This document shows positions 36,506-45,797 of a stretch of DNA of 64,000 nt, piece after piece. The stretch covers positions 248,001 through 312,000 of the forward strand of contig NZ_CP020465.1 of the NCBI RefSeq assembly GCF_002076895.1, given 5' to 3'. Position numbers and translations under genes: made by a program. How positions within the stretch are numbered: position 1 is the first letter of the stretch; each line of letters opens with the position of its first letter. Source of the DNA: Cognaticolwellia beringensis. Its GTDB lineage: Bacteria; Pseudomonadota; Gammaproteobacteria; Enterobacterales; Alteromonadaceae. The notes under the pieces were generated by a model, which searched no databases, was not told the origin of the DNA, and was given only the letters and a program-made list of their open reading frames with translations.

Positions 36506-37399
36506 ATGTACTTACCTAATTTAAAACATTTGCGCTATTTAGTAGCGCTACATCAACATCAACACTTCCATAAAGCCGCACAAGCTTGTTTTGTTAGTCA
36601 GTCAACCTTGAGTAGTGCAATTTTAAAGCTTGAGCAACAACTGGGTTGTCAATTAATTGAACGTGATAATAAGTCATTTTTATTTACTAGCCAGGGAAAT
36701 GAATTTGTTGAAAAAGCCCGAAAATTACTCGTTGATACTAATGACCTAGTCAATAGTGCTAGACAGCAAGGTCAAAGCGATGGAGGTGTATTTAACATTG
36801 GTTGTATACCGACCATAGCACCATATTTATTGACTGATTTGGTGCCAGCATGCCAGCAAGCGTTAAAAAATTTACGGATTTATTTTCGAGAAGACACCAC
36901 AGATAATTTATTACATATGCTTAAAAATGGGGAACTAGATGTCGTTATTCTTGCTTTGCCTATTGCACAAAGAGGCTTTGAGAGTTTAGTGGTTGGCAAA
37001 GATCACTTCTTCGCTGCTGGTGATCCTAAATTAATGGCAAAGTTTAGTGAGAAACAAGATTACCAATGCTTACCTGAGCATAGTGTTTTTCTGCTCTCAA
37101 ATGAACATTGTTTAACTAAGCATGCATTATCTGCCTGTAAATTAGCGGATACCAGCCGCATTAACCCTTTTTCTGCATCGAGTTTGGCAACTTTGGTACA
37201 GATGACAGCCTATCATCAAGGTTTCACTTTTTTACCTGAAATGGCGATTAAAAAAGGTTTTTCTATAGCTGAGGGGTTAACGATAGAGAAACTATCAGGC
37301 AATGTTTATCGAGAAATTGCCTTGATGCGGCGTTCAACAAGTACAGAAACGCCGATACACCAAAAGCTATCAGCGATATTAATAAATTTATTAAAATAA
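36506..37399 (+). CDS. oxyR: OxyR-family LysR-type peroxide sensor
   Basis: A 297-residue LysR regulator with an N-terminal winged helix-turn-helix (FHKAAQACFVSQSTLSSAIL, residues 21-40). The effector domain contains Cys202 and Cys211 in HCLTKHALSAC, the nine-residue spacing of the OxyR redox pair (Cys199/Cys208 in E. coli). GCIPTIAPYLL and GELDVVILAL also match OxyR. It is predicted to activate antioxidant genes when oxidised. Extra cysteines (for example Cys28 and Cys48) are unusual for OxyR. It is divergent from ppiC. Confidence 0.82.
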   Translation: MYLPNLKHLRYLVALHQHQHFHKAAQACFVSQSTLSSAILKLEQQLGCQLIERDNKSFLFTSQGNEFVEKARKLLVDTNDLVNSARQQGQSDGGVFNIGCIPTIAPYLLTDLVPACQQALKNLRIYFREDTTDNLLHMLKNGELDVVILALPIAQRGFESLVVGKDHFFAAGDPKLMAKFSEKQDYQCLPEHSVFLLSNEHCLTKHALSACKLADTSRINPFSASSLATLVQMTAYHQGFTFLPEMAIKKGFSIAEGLTIEKLSGNVYREIALMRRSTSTETPIHQKLSAILINLLK

Positions 37400-37424
37400 T
37401 TTGAAAATTTCAAACTATTTTAAT
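37390..37424. repeat. Near-perfect 35-bp palindrome across the oxyR stop codon
   Basis: ATTAAAATAATTTGAAA (37390-37406) and TTTCAAACTATTTTAAT (37408-37424) are reverse complements with one mismatch. The palindrome covers the last codons of the OxyR-like gene and lies 48 bases before the sigma-factor start. It may be a terminator stem or an operator. Confidence 0.7.
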
Positions 37425-37471
37425 CTTCAACTCTACCTTTAATATAAGACAGTAAATTAATAGGAAAATGC

Positions 37472-38023
37472 GTGTTTGAACGAAGCGATGAAACGCTAGT
37501 AAAACAAGCGCTGAAAGGAAAGAAGTCAGCTTGGGTTACCTTAGTAAAACGGTATGAGAAAAACTTATACAACTACACTCTGCGTATGGTGAGTAATCCT
37601 GATGACGCCTTAGATTTGATGCAAGATGTTTTTATGGCGGTTTTTCGTAACTTAGCGTCATTTCGTGGCGACAGCCCTTTTAAAGGTTGGATGTTTAAAA
37701 TTGCTCATTATCGGTGTATTGAATTTTATCGCCGTAAAAAACCGACGCAATCACTAGACGATACACCTGAGCAAGAAGAGCAAAGTAGCGATGCCTGCCC
37801 TGAAGCTCATTTATTTTCCGGACAGCAAGCTAGCCTGCTACAAAAAGCGATGCAGACTTTACCCATTAATCAAAAATTAGTCGTGGAATTAAAGTTTTTT
37901 CAGCACTGCACTTTTGATGATATTGCGAAACAGTTAGGCATATCAGTGAACACGGTTAAATCTCGCTTATACAGTGCTTTAGATAAATTAAAAGATCATT
38001 TGGAGTTAGACCATGTCAAATAA
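37472..38023 (+). CDS. ECF-type RNA polymerase sigma factor
   Basis: A 183-residue sigma-70-family factor with only regions 2 and 4. Region 2 holds NPDDALDLMQDVFMAVFRNL and the -10-reading FKGWMFKIAHYRCIEFYRR; region 4 is the helix-turn-helix FDDIAKQLGISVNTVKSRLY near residues 149-168. The start is GTG at 37472 with AGGAAAA upstream, since the nearby ATG is closed by a stop. It overlaps the next gene by 11 bases, an arrangement typical of a sigma/anti-sigma pair. Confidence 0.9.
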   Translation: MFERSDETLVKQALKGKKSAWVTLVKRYEKNLYNYTLRMVSNPDDALDLMQDVFMAVFRNLASFRGDSPFKGWMFKIAHYRCIEFYRRKKPTQSLDDTPEQEEQSSDACPEAHLFSGQQASLLQKAMQTLPINQKLVVELKFFQHCTFDDIAKQLGISVNTVKSRLYSALDKLKDHLELDHVK

Positions 38024-38717
38024 AGATGAGTCAGGCCATGAGCAAGCCTTTGCCGATTGGCTAGATGGCAAATCAGATGATTGTCAGTTAGATGATGAAA
38101 GGCAATGGCAACAACGTAAAAATACCGTCAACGCTATTGAACATCAAGTAGCAATGACTTGTGACGAAAAAGTGCCTGCATGGGACCGTGCTAGCGGCTT
38201 TGAAAGTGACAAAATAGCCTTTTGGCAATGGCGTGGCTTACCGGCATTATCGATGGCGTTTTCTGTTTTTGCTGTGGCATTAGTGTTGTTTAAAGTCGAG
38301 CTAGTGATGCAAGACAATGGCGTGTTACTGAGTTTTGCCGGCAGTAATACGCAACTGCAAGAACACAAGTTAGCTAAGTTAGTCGATGAGCGGCTGCAAA
38401 GTTTTGCACAAGAGCAGCAAGTGGTTTTAGCAAATTATGCTGCTGATATTAAAGTGAAACAGCAAGACAATAACTTACAGCTTGCCAGTTATATAATGGG
38501 CGCCTCACGACAAGAGCGCAAAGAAGATATCAGTGACTTTATACAATATATAAATGCACAAAGAAAAGACGAGTTGTTAGAACAAAAAATTAAATATCAA
38601 GCGCTTGAACAAGCGATTAAATACAGTGAAGCTTATAGACAAGAAGATGTTAAGGGCTTTGGATTGAAACAAGGTGATTTTAAAAGTACACCGGCTAATT
38701 GGACTGCTGAGGAGTAG
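38013..38717 (+). CDS. Putative anti-sigma factor, single membrane span
   Basis: A 234-residue protein whose start overlaps the sigma gene. The first 72 or so residues are polar and acidic (probably cytoplasmic), then comes one transmembrane segment (LPALSMAFSVFAVALVLFKV), then a glutamine/lysine-rich, helical periplasmic part. The zinc motif HxxxCxxC of many anti-sigma factors is absent. Its role is inferred from position and topology only. It lies 3 bases before the next gene. Confidence 0.6.
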   Translation: MSNKDESGHEQAFADWLDGKSDDCQLDDERQWQQRKNTVNAIEHQVAMTCDEKVPAWDRASGFESDKIAFWQWRGLPALSMAFSVFAVALVLFKVELVMQDNGVLLSFAGSNTQLQEHKLAKLVDERLQSFAQEQQVVLANYAADIKVKQQDNNLQLASYIMGASRQERKEDISDFIQYINAQRKDELLEQKIKYQALEQAIKYSEAYRQEDVKGFGLKQGDFKSTPANWTAEE

Positions 38718-38720
38718 AAA

Positions 38721-39656
38721 ATGAAAAAATTAAGTTTAATGACATCAACGTTAATATTACCCTGTTTATTAATGTCAGGCACTGCAATTGCTGCTGAATC
38801 AAACAGTGAACAATACTCAGGTATACACAAACAGTTAACGATTATGAATGACATAATTAAGTCTTCTGTTTCAGGTAAATCAGCTGGCCGTGCGTCAGAG
38901 ATTAATAGTATTCAAAGTACTTATTTACGTGGCCAAGGTGTGGTGTTTACCATTAGCTCGGTAGCAAGAAGCCGTGAGTGGGGTAATTATAACTTTAATT
39001 TTTCAATGCCTGAAATGCCAGCTGCTCCAATTGCACCAGAGGTGAACCATGAGTTTCTGGAAAAATTTGATATTGATGTGAATGAAACTGTGACTCGGGC
39101 ATTGGATTCTGCGGCCGAGGACTACGAAAGAGTTGTTGAGGTATTTGAAGAAAACCAAGATAGATCAAGAGAGTTAAGAGATGAACAACGTGAAATAGCC
39201 TATAAGTTAAGGGAAGTCGAACGCGAAAAACGTGATGTAAGCTACCAGCTTTCACGGACAAGTGACGACCGAAAAGCTGAGCTAAAGCAAGCGTTAGCCC
39301 AGCTGACTGAGCAAGAAGAAAGCTTTAGAACACATCAAAGTAAAATTATCGAACTTAGTAATAAATTTGCGTTAGAGCAGAAAGAAAAGCAGAAGCAAAG
39401 AGCAAAAGAGCGCTCTAATTATTATCAACAACTAACGGTAAACTTAACCCAAACACTATGTTTATATGGCAATGGTTTAAAATCTTTACCAAAAAATGAA
39501 CATGTAAATGTTATTTTAAAATCGGCTGGAGAAAAGTCAGCTAACAGCTATAAAGATAGTATTCTGGTATTTACCAAGGAAGATATCGCGAGTTGTTCGG
39601 CAGATAAAATAACGGCTGAAACATTATTGAGTAAAGGTCAGTCTTACCAATTTTAA
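38721..39656 (+). CDS. Exported coiled-coil protein of the sigma operon
   Basis: A 311-residue protein with a signal peptide ending GTAIAA near residue 25. The middle (about 130-225) is a long charged coiled coil rich in Glu, Arg and Lys (for example ELRDEQREIAYKLREVER). The C-terminal part contains LTQTLCLYGNGLKSLP and VNVILKSAGEKSANSYKDSI. The family was not recognised. It is co-transcribed with the sigma and anti-sigma-like genes, so it is probably a sensor partner or a target in the cell envelope. Confidence 0.6.
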   Translation: MKKLSLMTSTLILPCLLMSGTAIAAESNSEQYSGIHKQLTIMNDIIKSSVSGKSAGRASEINSIQSTYLRGQGVVFTISSVARSREWGNYNFNFSMPEMPAAPIAPEVNHEFLEKFDIDVNETVTRALDSAAEDYERVVEVFEENQDRSRELRDEQREIAYKLREVEREKRDVSYQLSRTSDDRKAELKQALAQLTEQEESFRTHQSKIIELSNKFALEQKEKQKQRAKERSNYYQQLTVNLTQTLCLYGNGLKSLPKNEHVNVILKSAGEKSANSYKDSILVFTKEDIASCSADKITAETLLSKGQSYQF

Positions 39657-39750
39657 GCTAAATGATTAAAGCCTTTGTAATATTTCACGTCAGCTATGGG
39701 CGAGTTATTCTAGGCTAGATTCGTAAGGATTTAAAACGTATTGCAGATAA

Positions 39751-39778
39751 AAAACCGCTAATAAGCGGTTTTTTTTTC
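39751..39778 (+). terminator. Terminator of the sigma operon
   Basis: AAAACCGCT (39751-39759) pairs with AGCGGTTTT (39764-39772) across AATA, followed by more T residues. Confidence 0.88.
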
Positions 39779-39810
39779 GACTAATATAAAGCGGTATTAA
39801 ATATAAATAA

Positions 39811-40323
39811 TCAGCTTTTAATTTTACTACAATTCGACTTTATCGATTTGTTGTCATGTTTAACAATTAAGCTGACTTTACTTTTTTGATCTTTTTCGCT
39901 GATATTTTCAACTTTACTTTTAGTGCTTGTCGATGAAAAATCAAAATAGGTGAGTATTTGCTGAAGTTTGTCATTAAATTTTGCCGCAAACTCAAAGATA
40001 GAATTTTTGTTATCAAATTTACGTGGCACTATATTTACAAAATCTGCGACTTCAATACCGAGCAATGGTTGCCGAGATTTTAAAGTTAGTGTACGTGAAT
40101 TATTTTGATGGTAAACATTGAATACTTCGCTGGTAATACTAGGGTAGGCGTAGTTGTTAGTTATATTAATTGCAGGTGATTTCATCTTAATAACGACGAT
40201 ATCGCTAGTAAAAGCTAATTGAGCATTTGCTTTTACTTTGGTCTCTGCTTGAATCGTCGAGCAAAATAAACTAACGATAACAAAAGCAGAGCCTAAAAAA
40301 TAAGGTTTAGTTTGTCTTGTCAT
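39811..40323 (-). CDS. Exported protein of unknown function
   Basis: A 170-residue protein with a signal peptide ending TIQAE near residue 27. The remainder is polar, with the lysine-rich C-terminus KVSLIVKHDNKSIKSNCSKI. No family was recognised. It is convergent with the sigma operon and separated from it by a terminator. Confidence 0.5.
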   Translation of the reverse strand: MTRQTKPYFLGSAFVIVSLFCSTIQAETKVKANAQLAFTSDIVVIKMKSPAINITNNYAYPSITSEVFNVYHQNNSRTLTLKSRQPLLGIEVADFVNIVPRKFDNKNSIFEFAAKFNDKLQQILTYFDFSSTSTKSKVENISEKDQKSKVSLIVKHDNKSIKSNCSKIKS

Positions 40324-40767
40324 GTTGTATTTCTCATCAAATATCTATCCTAGATCTTTCCCTGATATCGCCATAATACCATTATGATATAAATTAATAT
40401 AGATAAGTGCTTGCATTTACGCGAGAGTAATAAGTCGAACTGTGCATTTTTTCCGACCAATAGCCTAATTAAATTAACCCGCACTTTAACTAAAGTAACG
40501 CCGTCATTATTAATTTTAACCATTAAAAATGAGCAGTTAATTAATCAACTGGGTATAAGTGGCTATTTTTTGGCATATAGCTTCGAGGCTATAGTGACTA
40601 AGTGACTATATAAGATAAGCTATTTACTATATTAATGCTGTAATGTTAAATAAATATCACAGTTTTTAGTTTTTACGAAGAAAAAATAGGCCTGTGTTCA
40701 TAAATCTAATGACTCATGAACACAGAGCCTTAATGGCCAAAATATTTATATCGCTGTAACGCTAGAT
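40324..40767. other. Gap holding the glcB terminator
   Basis: No gene is supported; a 64-codon plus-strand frame at 40411 starts with TTG and lacks a ribosome binding site. Near the right end CTGTGTTCAT (40692-40701) pairs with ATGAACACAG (40716-40725). On the minus strand this hairpin is followed by TATTTTTTC, as expected for a terminator of malate synthase. Confidence 0.55.
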
Positions 40768-42942
40768 TTATTTAGCTTGGGCTTTAAATATAATTCTATT
40801 TTTATGTAATAAAGGCTCAGTATAGCCATTGGGTTGGTTATGGCCTTGCAGTACTAGCTCTACTGCGGTTTGAAAAGCGATGCTGGTATCAAAATTACTC
40901 GACATTGCTTGGTATTGAGCGTCATTTTGATTTTGTTTATCCACAACAGTAGCCATTTTTTTCAAGCTTGCAAGCACTTGTGCTTCAGTACAAATGTCAT
41001 GTTGTAACCAATTTGCCATATGTTGACTTGAAATTCGTAGTGTTGCGCGATCTTCCATTAAGCCAACATTATTAATATCAGGTACTTTTGAACAACCAAC
41101 ACCTTGATCTATCCATCGCACCACGTAACCTAATATGCCTTGTGAATTATTGTCTAATTCATCAGAAACCTCTTGCGCAGACCACTGCGTGTTTTCTGCC
41201 AAAGGTATCGTTAAAATATCGTCGACGTTAGCTGAAACACGGTTTTTTAGTTGTTGCTGTAATTGTAAAACATTGACTTTATGGTAATGCAAAGCATGTA
41301 AAGTAGCTGCAGTTGGCGATGGTACCCAGGCAGTATTTGCGCCCGCTTCAACATGGTTTATTTTTGTTGCTAGCATATTAGCCATTTGATCAGGTATCGG
41401 CCACATGCCTTTACCTATTTGTGCTCTACCACTAAATCCACAAGCTAAGCCAACATCAACATTATTATCTTCATAAGCAGAAATCCATTTTGTTAACTTG
41501 ATATCAGCTTTTCTTGCCATAACACCTGCTGCCATTGAGGTATGAATTTCATCACCGGTTCGGTCGAGGAATCCAGTGTTGATAAATACTACTCGCTCTT
41601 TTGCCTCATAAATACAAGCTTTTAGGTTAACACTCGTTCGGCGTTCTTCATCCATGATACCCATTTTTAGGGTATTACGAGGCAGTGTTAATAGGTCTTC
41701 TACACGGTCAAATAATTCATTAGCAAAGGCAACTTCTTCCGGACCATGCATTTTGGGTTTAACAATATAAACTGAACCTGTTTCACTGTTTCGTAAGGTA
41801 TTCTTCTTATTAACGTCATAAGTTGAGATTAATGAAGTGATCACAGCATCCATGATGCCCTCAGGGACTTCATTATTTTGTTGGTCAATAATGGCATTGT
41901 TAGTCATTAAATGGCCAACGTTACGAACAAACATCAAGCTGCGCGCTTTTAGTTTACCTTGCGTACCATCAAGGTTTTGATAACTTTTATCAGGGTGCAT
42001 TAAACGTGTTTGTTGCTTACCTGATTTTTCAAATGTTTCAGATAACGTACCTTGATTTAAACCAAGCCAATTTTGATAAGCAATAACTTTGTCTTCTGCG
42101 TCAACTGCGGCAACAGAGTCTTCACAATCCATAATGGTAGTTAGCGCTGACTCCATAGATATATCACTAACACCTGCGGTGTCGCTTTTTGCAATCGTAC
42201 TGTTTTGGTCAAATTCAATAATAAAATGCAAATCGTGCTGTTTAAAAACTAGCTCACTTGGCGCGGATTTATCACCATTGAAGCCTATAAACAGTTCCGG
42301 CTGTGCCAAGTTTGACGTTTTACCGTTATTCAGTTCAATAACTAATGAACCGTCAATAACTTGGTAACGCTGGGCATTATGATGTGAACCATCAATCATA
42401 GGTATCGTTTGATCTAAAAAGTCACGTGCAAAAGCAACAACCTTAGCACCCCGTTTTGGGTTATAAGATTTTGTCTTTTCTGCTCCATCAACATCAGAAA
42501 TAACATCTGAGCCATATAATGCATCGTATAAGCTACCCCAGCGAGCGTTTACCGCATTTAAGGCAAAGCGGGCGTTCATTACTGGCACGACAAGTTGCGG
42601 ACCCGCTATTGTGGCTAATTCAGCATCAACATTTTTTGTTGAGATAGTAAAGTCTGCTACTGGTTTAGCGAGATAGCCAATATTTGTTAAAAAGCTTTTA
42701 TAGTCAGAAAAAACAAAATTATCAGCGGGGTGTTCTTGATGATAAGCCGTAATTTGTTGTTGCAGTGAAGTGCGCTTTGACAATAGGGCTTTATTCTTTG
42801 GGCTTAAATCAGCGATAAGCTTTGAAAAACCATCCCAAAACGTATTTGAAGCGATTGCAGTGCCAGGGAGAACTTGCTCGTTAACAAAGTTATATAACGC
42901 TGCTGCTACCTGTAAATTTGAGATGGAAATTCTTTTTGTCAT
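40768..42942 (-). CDS. glcB: Malate synthase G
   Basis: Condenses glyoxylate with acetyl-CoA to malate, completing the glyoxylate shunt. The 724-residue single-chain form is the G isoform. Family segments include [56 protein letters not shown] and [16 protein letters not shown]; the aspartate-rich and arginine residues of the active site lie there. It is on the same strand as lrgB, lrgA and the LysR gene but separated from them by 460 bases, so it is probably its own unit. Confidence 0.97.
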   Translation of the reverse strand: MTKRISISNLQVAAALYNFVNEQVLPGTAIASNTFWDGFSKLIADLSPKNKALLSKRTSLQQQITAYHQEHPADNFVFSDYKSFLTNIGYLAKPVADFTISTKNVDAELATIAGPQLVVPVMNARFALNAVNARWGSLYDALYGSDVISDVDGAEKTKSYNPKRGAKVVAFARDFLDQTIPMIDGSHHNAQRYQVIDGSLVIELNNGKTSNLAQPELFIGFNGDKSAPSELVFKQHDLHFIIEFDQNSTIAKSDTAGVSDISMESALTTIMDCEDSVAAVDAEDKVIAYQNWLGLNQGTLSETFEKSGKQQTRLMHPDKSYQNLDGTQGKLKARSLMFVRNVGHLMTNNAIIDQQNNEVPEGIMDAVITSLISTYDVNKKNTLRNSETGSVYIVKPKMHGPEEVAFANELFDRVEDLLTLPRNTLKMGIMDEERRTSVNLKACIYEAKERVVFINTGFLDRTGDEIHTSMAAGVMARKADIKLTKWISAYEDNNVDVGLACGFSGRAQIGKGMWPIPDQMANMLATKINHVEAGANTAWVPSPTAATLHALHYHKVNVLQLQQQLKNRVSANVDDILTIPLAENTQWSAQEVSDELDNNSQGILGYVVRWIDQGVGCSKVPDINNVGLMEDRATLRISSQHMANWLQHDICTEAQVLASLKKMATVVDKQNQNDAQYQAMSSNFDTSIAFQTAVELVLQGHNQPNGYTEPLLHKNRIIFKAQAK

Positions 42943-43404
42943 GGGACACCTTTCTTGAAAGTTTGGAAGTAATACCCATTTGACGGATTAAATAGTGAAT
43001 AGATAATTAATGAGTCAAATTGGGATAAATTTTTCTTATTTAAGACATTGAGGAAAAACTAATACCTGCAATGTAGAAATATTGTCTACTTGATGCAATA
43101 GCCGCGAAAAAAAAATAACTATCTTTTAGCCATGATTTTTGTATTTCAAGTAGCTAAAATTTATTTAACTACTTGCTTTTTAATAGATAAGTGCTTTTTT
43201 ATTTGCCTTTATTATCGCTATATTCATATTATTGTTTGTTGTTATCCTTGCTATTCATGCTGAGAATGAATCATAAATAAAGTCTGTATTATTTTTATAT
43301 AGTTAAGCTAACTCATTGAGATAAATGATACAGACATATCGTTTTTATAATATATGACCAAGCTATTAACGCAAATTTTCCATAAAACTTCGCTTTTAAA
43401 AATG
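42943..43404. promoter_or_regulatory. Upstream region of glcB
   Basis: No gene. Two structures stand out. ATACCCATTTGAC (42972-42984) and GTCAAATTGGGAT (43014-43026) form an inverted repeat of the ATACCAA type. ATTCAT (43253-43258) and ATGAAT (43266-43271) form a dyad like those upstream of aceA. Confidence 0.4.
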
Positions 43405-44121
43405 CTAGAACAGCGTAGCTAAAAAGCTGATGATAAATGGACTAATAAATGCTGTGATTACTGCAGAAGCAATCAACGCCAATGAACTATAAGCGGCATG
43501 CTCGTAACTAATGTTACTGACAGTTGCCGTGCCGATAGCGTGGCTCGCAGCGCCAATAGCCAATCCCTGTGCTTTTGGTGATTTCACCTTAATATACCTT
43601 AACCAAGGAGGGCCAACCAAAGCGCCAAAAAATCCTGCGAGAATAATGGCAAAAGCTGTTATCGCTGTATTACCGTCTAACTGTCCCGCTATGGCAATGG
43701 CAATAGGTGTGGTAACCGACTTTAGAGAAAGTGCAACGGCTATAGTATAATCCCCGATCAACAACATAGTGATAACAAAGCTGCTAATAATGGCAATTAA
43801 TGCCCCAATCAATAGCACGAAAATAATACTTTTCCACTGCTTCTTTATGGTTTCTAAGTGTTGATAAAGTGGAAAGCCTAATGCCACAACCGCCGGCTCA
43901 AGCAAGGCATTAAGCATCCAAGAACTTGAAAAATAACGTTCAAAGCTAATATCTTGCCAAAGTAAAATAACAATAATGACTAAAATACTTACTAGCATTG
44001 GCTGCAGCCAAATTGCGTTTAATTTACGTTGAAATACAGCCGTAAATTGAAATAGTGCAATGGTTCCAACAATAGTAAAAAGCGAAGAGAGCATATGTGT
44101 GCTTAATAGTTCAGGTAACAT
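43405..44121 (-). CDS. lrgB: LrgB-family membrane protein
   Basis: A 238-residue polytopic inner-membrane protein. The family segments LLEPAVVALGFPLYQHL, ALSLKSVTTPIAIAIA and GLAIGAASHAIGTATV identify LrgB (CidB/YohK). LrgA/LrgB pairs are known as small monocarboxylate carriers: pyruvate in Bacillus and Streptococcus, and a plant fusion that carries glycolate and glycerate. It starts 5 bases after lrgA. Its position between aceA and glcB suggests a substrate near glyoxylate or acetate, which is inference. Confidence 0.87.
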   Translation of the reverse strand: MLPELLSTHMLSSLFTIVGTIALFQFTAVFQRKLNAIWLQPMLVSILVIIVILLWQDISFERYFSSSWMLNALLEPAVVALGFPLYQHLETIKKQWKSIIFVLLIGALIAIISSFVITMLLIGDYTIAVALSLKSVTTPIAIAIAGQLDGNTAITAFAIILAGFFGALVGPPWLRYIKVKSPKAQGLAIGAASHAIGTATVSNISYEHAAYSSLALIASAVITAFISPFIISFLATLF

Positions 44122-44126
44122 CTATG

Positions 44127-44501
44127 TCACTCGTCATCGACAGCGAATCGCTGATAATGTAAGCCGACAACAGTTAATAATAAAAAGGTGGTTACAAAAG
44201 TAATAGCGACTATCGCGATGCCAAATTGTTTGATTAATTCAAAGTGGTTCATAATGCCAACGCCAGCAGGAACAAAACATACTCCCATATGTTTTAAGCA
44301 CCAAACTACACTGCTTTTAATATGATCAGCGTTAAAAATGCGAAAATGTAGTGTTAAGGTAAAAATAATCAACCCGTATAAGCTACTCGGCAATATAGGG
44401 GCCACATGCGAGCACAACTTACCAAGCGCAAGACAACTAAAAATGGCAAATATGCTATACAAAGCATTGAATGTTTTTTTCTTAAATGTGATCACACTCA
44501 C
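44127..44501 (-). CDS. lrgA: LrgA-family membrane protein
   Basis: A 124-residue, four-helix inner-membrane partner of LrgB. Diagnostic segments are LPSSLYGLIIFTLTLHFRIF and LKHMGVCFVPAGVGIMNHF, where FVPAGVG is conserved in CidA/LrgA. It starts 18 bases after the LysR gene and 5 bases before lrgB, so the three form one minus-strand operon. Confidence 0.85.
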   Translation of the reverse strand: MSVITFKKKTFNALYSIFAIFSCLALGKLCSHVAPILPSSLYGLIIFTLTLHFRIFNADHIKSSVVWCLKHMGVCFVPAGVGIMNHFELIKQFGIAIVAITFVTTFLLLTVVGLHYQRFAVDDE

Positions 44502-44519
44502 TACGTCCTTATTGCTTTA

Positions 44520-45455
44520 TTAGCCTTCTTTGGCCGCTTCTATAACCAACTGTCTAAACCATATATGGCTAGCATCATGATGCAACAGAGGGCTCCATAT
44601 CATTTTAAGTTCAATATCTGGAATATCGAATGGCGGTTTGAGCACTGTATAATTCGCATCGTTTTTATGAATTAATGCCGCTCGTGTAGGCAAGGTTGCA
44701 ACTAATTCATCTTCAAGTGCTAGTTGCATTGCCACGTGATAATTTCGTGTAAAGACTTTAATATCACGCTGTTTACCTATGCGCGCTAATGCTTCATCAA
44801 CCCATCCTAATTTTTGCACATCTTTCGGATCCATACCAACACCGACACCAAAGCCTGTTTTAGATACCCAAACATGTTTAGCACTCAGATAAGTATTTAG
44901 GTTAAATTTTTCAACAACTGGATTATCGGCACTTAATAAACATGAGAATGAATCTCGCCAAATAGTTTTTTGATGAAATGATTGTGGCAACTCATCAAAA
45001 CGGTTGATGGCCATATCAATTTTACCGGCCTCAACATCATGAAAGTTAACATCACTAGGCGTCATTATGTCAATGGTAACATTAGGTGCTATCTGGTTGA
45101 TACGCTTCAATAATTTTGGTAATAGCGTAGAGGCTGCATAGTCACTTGCCATCAGACGAAAAACCCGTTGGCTATTTTTTTCGTTGAATTCCTCTTCACC
45201 TTGGAGTGCTTCTTCTAGCTCCAATAAAATTTTTCTAATAGCAGGCGCTAAAGCTCGAGCTCGTTCGGTAGGCACCATGCCATCAGAAGTTCTCACTAAA
45301 ATAGGGTCGTTAAAAAGTGTTCGCAGCCTTTTTAAACCATTGCTCATCGCCGGTTGAGTAATATTTAACTGGCCAGCAGCGCGAGTAACATTCTTCTCTC
45401 TGAGTAAGACATCAAGATAAATCAGCAGATTTAAATCAATTTTTGAGATATTCAT
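44520..45455 (-). CDS. LysR-family regulator beside aceA
   Basis: A 311-residue LysR-type regulator. The N-terminal helix-turn-helix reads VTRAAGQLNITQPAMSNGLK (near residues 24-43), followed by a periplasmic-binding-like effector domain. It is divergent from aceA across 342 bases and heads an operon with lrgA and lrgB. An inverted repeat just before its start (45472-45498) is a likely autoregulatory site. It is predicted to control aceA and lrgAB; the effector may be a small acid of the pathway. Confidence 0.85.
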   Translation of the reverse strand: MNISKIDLNLLIYLDVLLREKNVTRAAGQLNITQPAMSNGLKRLRTLFNDPILVRTSDGMVPTERARALAPAIRKILLELEEALQGEEEFNEKNSQRVFRLMASDYAASTLLPKLLKRINQIAPNVTIDIMTPSDVNFHDVEAGKIDMAINRFDELPQSFHQKTIWRDSFSCLLSADNPVVEKFNLNTYLSAKHVWVSKTGFGVGVGMDPKDVQKLGWVDEALARIGKQRDIKVFTRNYHVAMQLALEDELVATLPTRAALIHKNDANYTVLKPPFDIPDIELKMIWSPLLHHDASHIWFRQLVIEAAKEG

Positions 45456-45471
45456 AACATTAATAATCTAG

Positions 45472-45498
45472 GACATAAACATAACTTAGATTTATGTC
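45472..45498. promoter_or_regulatory. Candidate LysR operator
   Basis: GACATAAA (45472-45479) and TTTATGTC (45491-45498) are perfect reverse complements with an 11-base spacer, the usual LysR binding geometry. It lies 17 bases upstream of the LysR start. Confidence 0.5.
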
Positions 45499-45560
45499 AT
45501 GGCTTATGGTGAGAATCAAGTAAATTTCATGGGAAAATTAAATTAATTTCAGCGTGATTT

Positions 45561-45577
45561 TTATGAATAATTCATAA
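45561..45577. promoter_or_regulatory. 17-bp perfect palindrome upstream of aceA
   Basis: TTATGAAT-A-ATTCATAA is perfectly symmetric. ATTCATGAAT recurs at 45688-45697, and an ATTCAT/ATGAAT dyad lies upstream of glcB at 43253-43271. It may be a shared operator. Confidence 0.45.
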
Positions 45578-45797
45578 GATGAGTTAGAACTATTTGAATA
45601 TATTAGATTATTTACATTTATATTTTAGAGTTATTACACCACTATTCATGGCAGAAATGGTAGGGATGCTAATTATATATTTTGTTTATTCATGAATGTT
45701 GGTTTAGTATTTATGTTGTCCGGTGTGATTGCTTACATAAGCAGTTACATCATCAAACATATAAATACTGTCAGTTAAAACTTTTGGAGAAAGTGAT

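Noticed and set aside
40411-40605. Plus-strand 64-codon frame
   Set aside because: TTG start without ribosome binding site, A+T-rich composition, and no conserved features.
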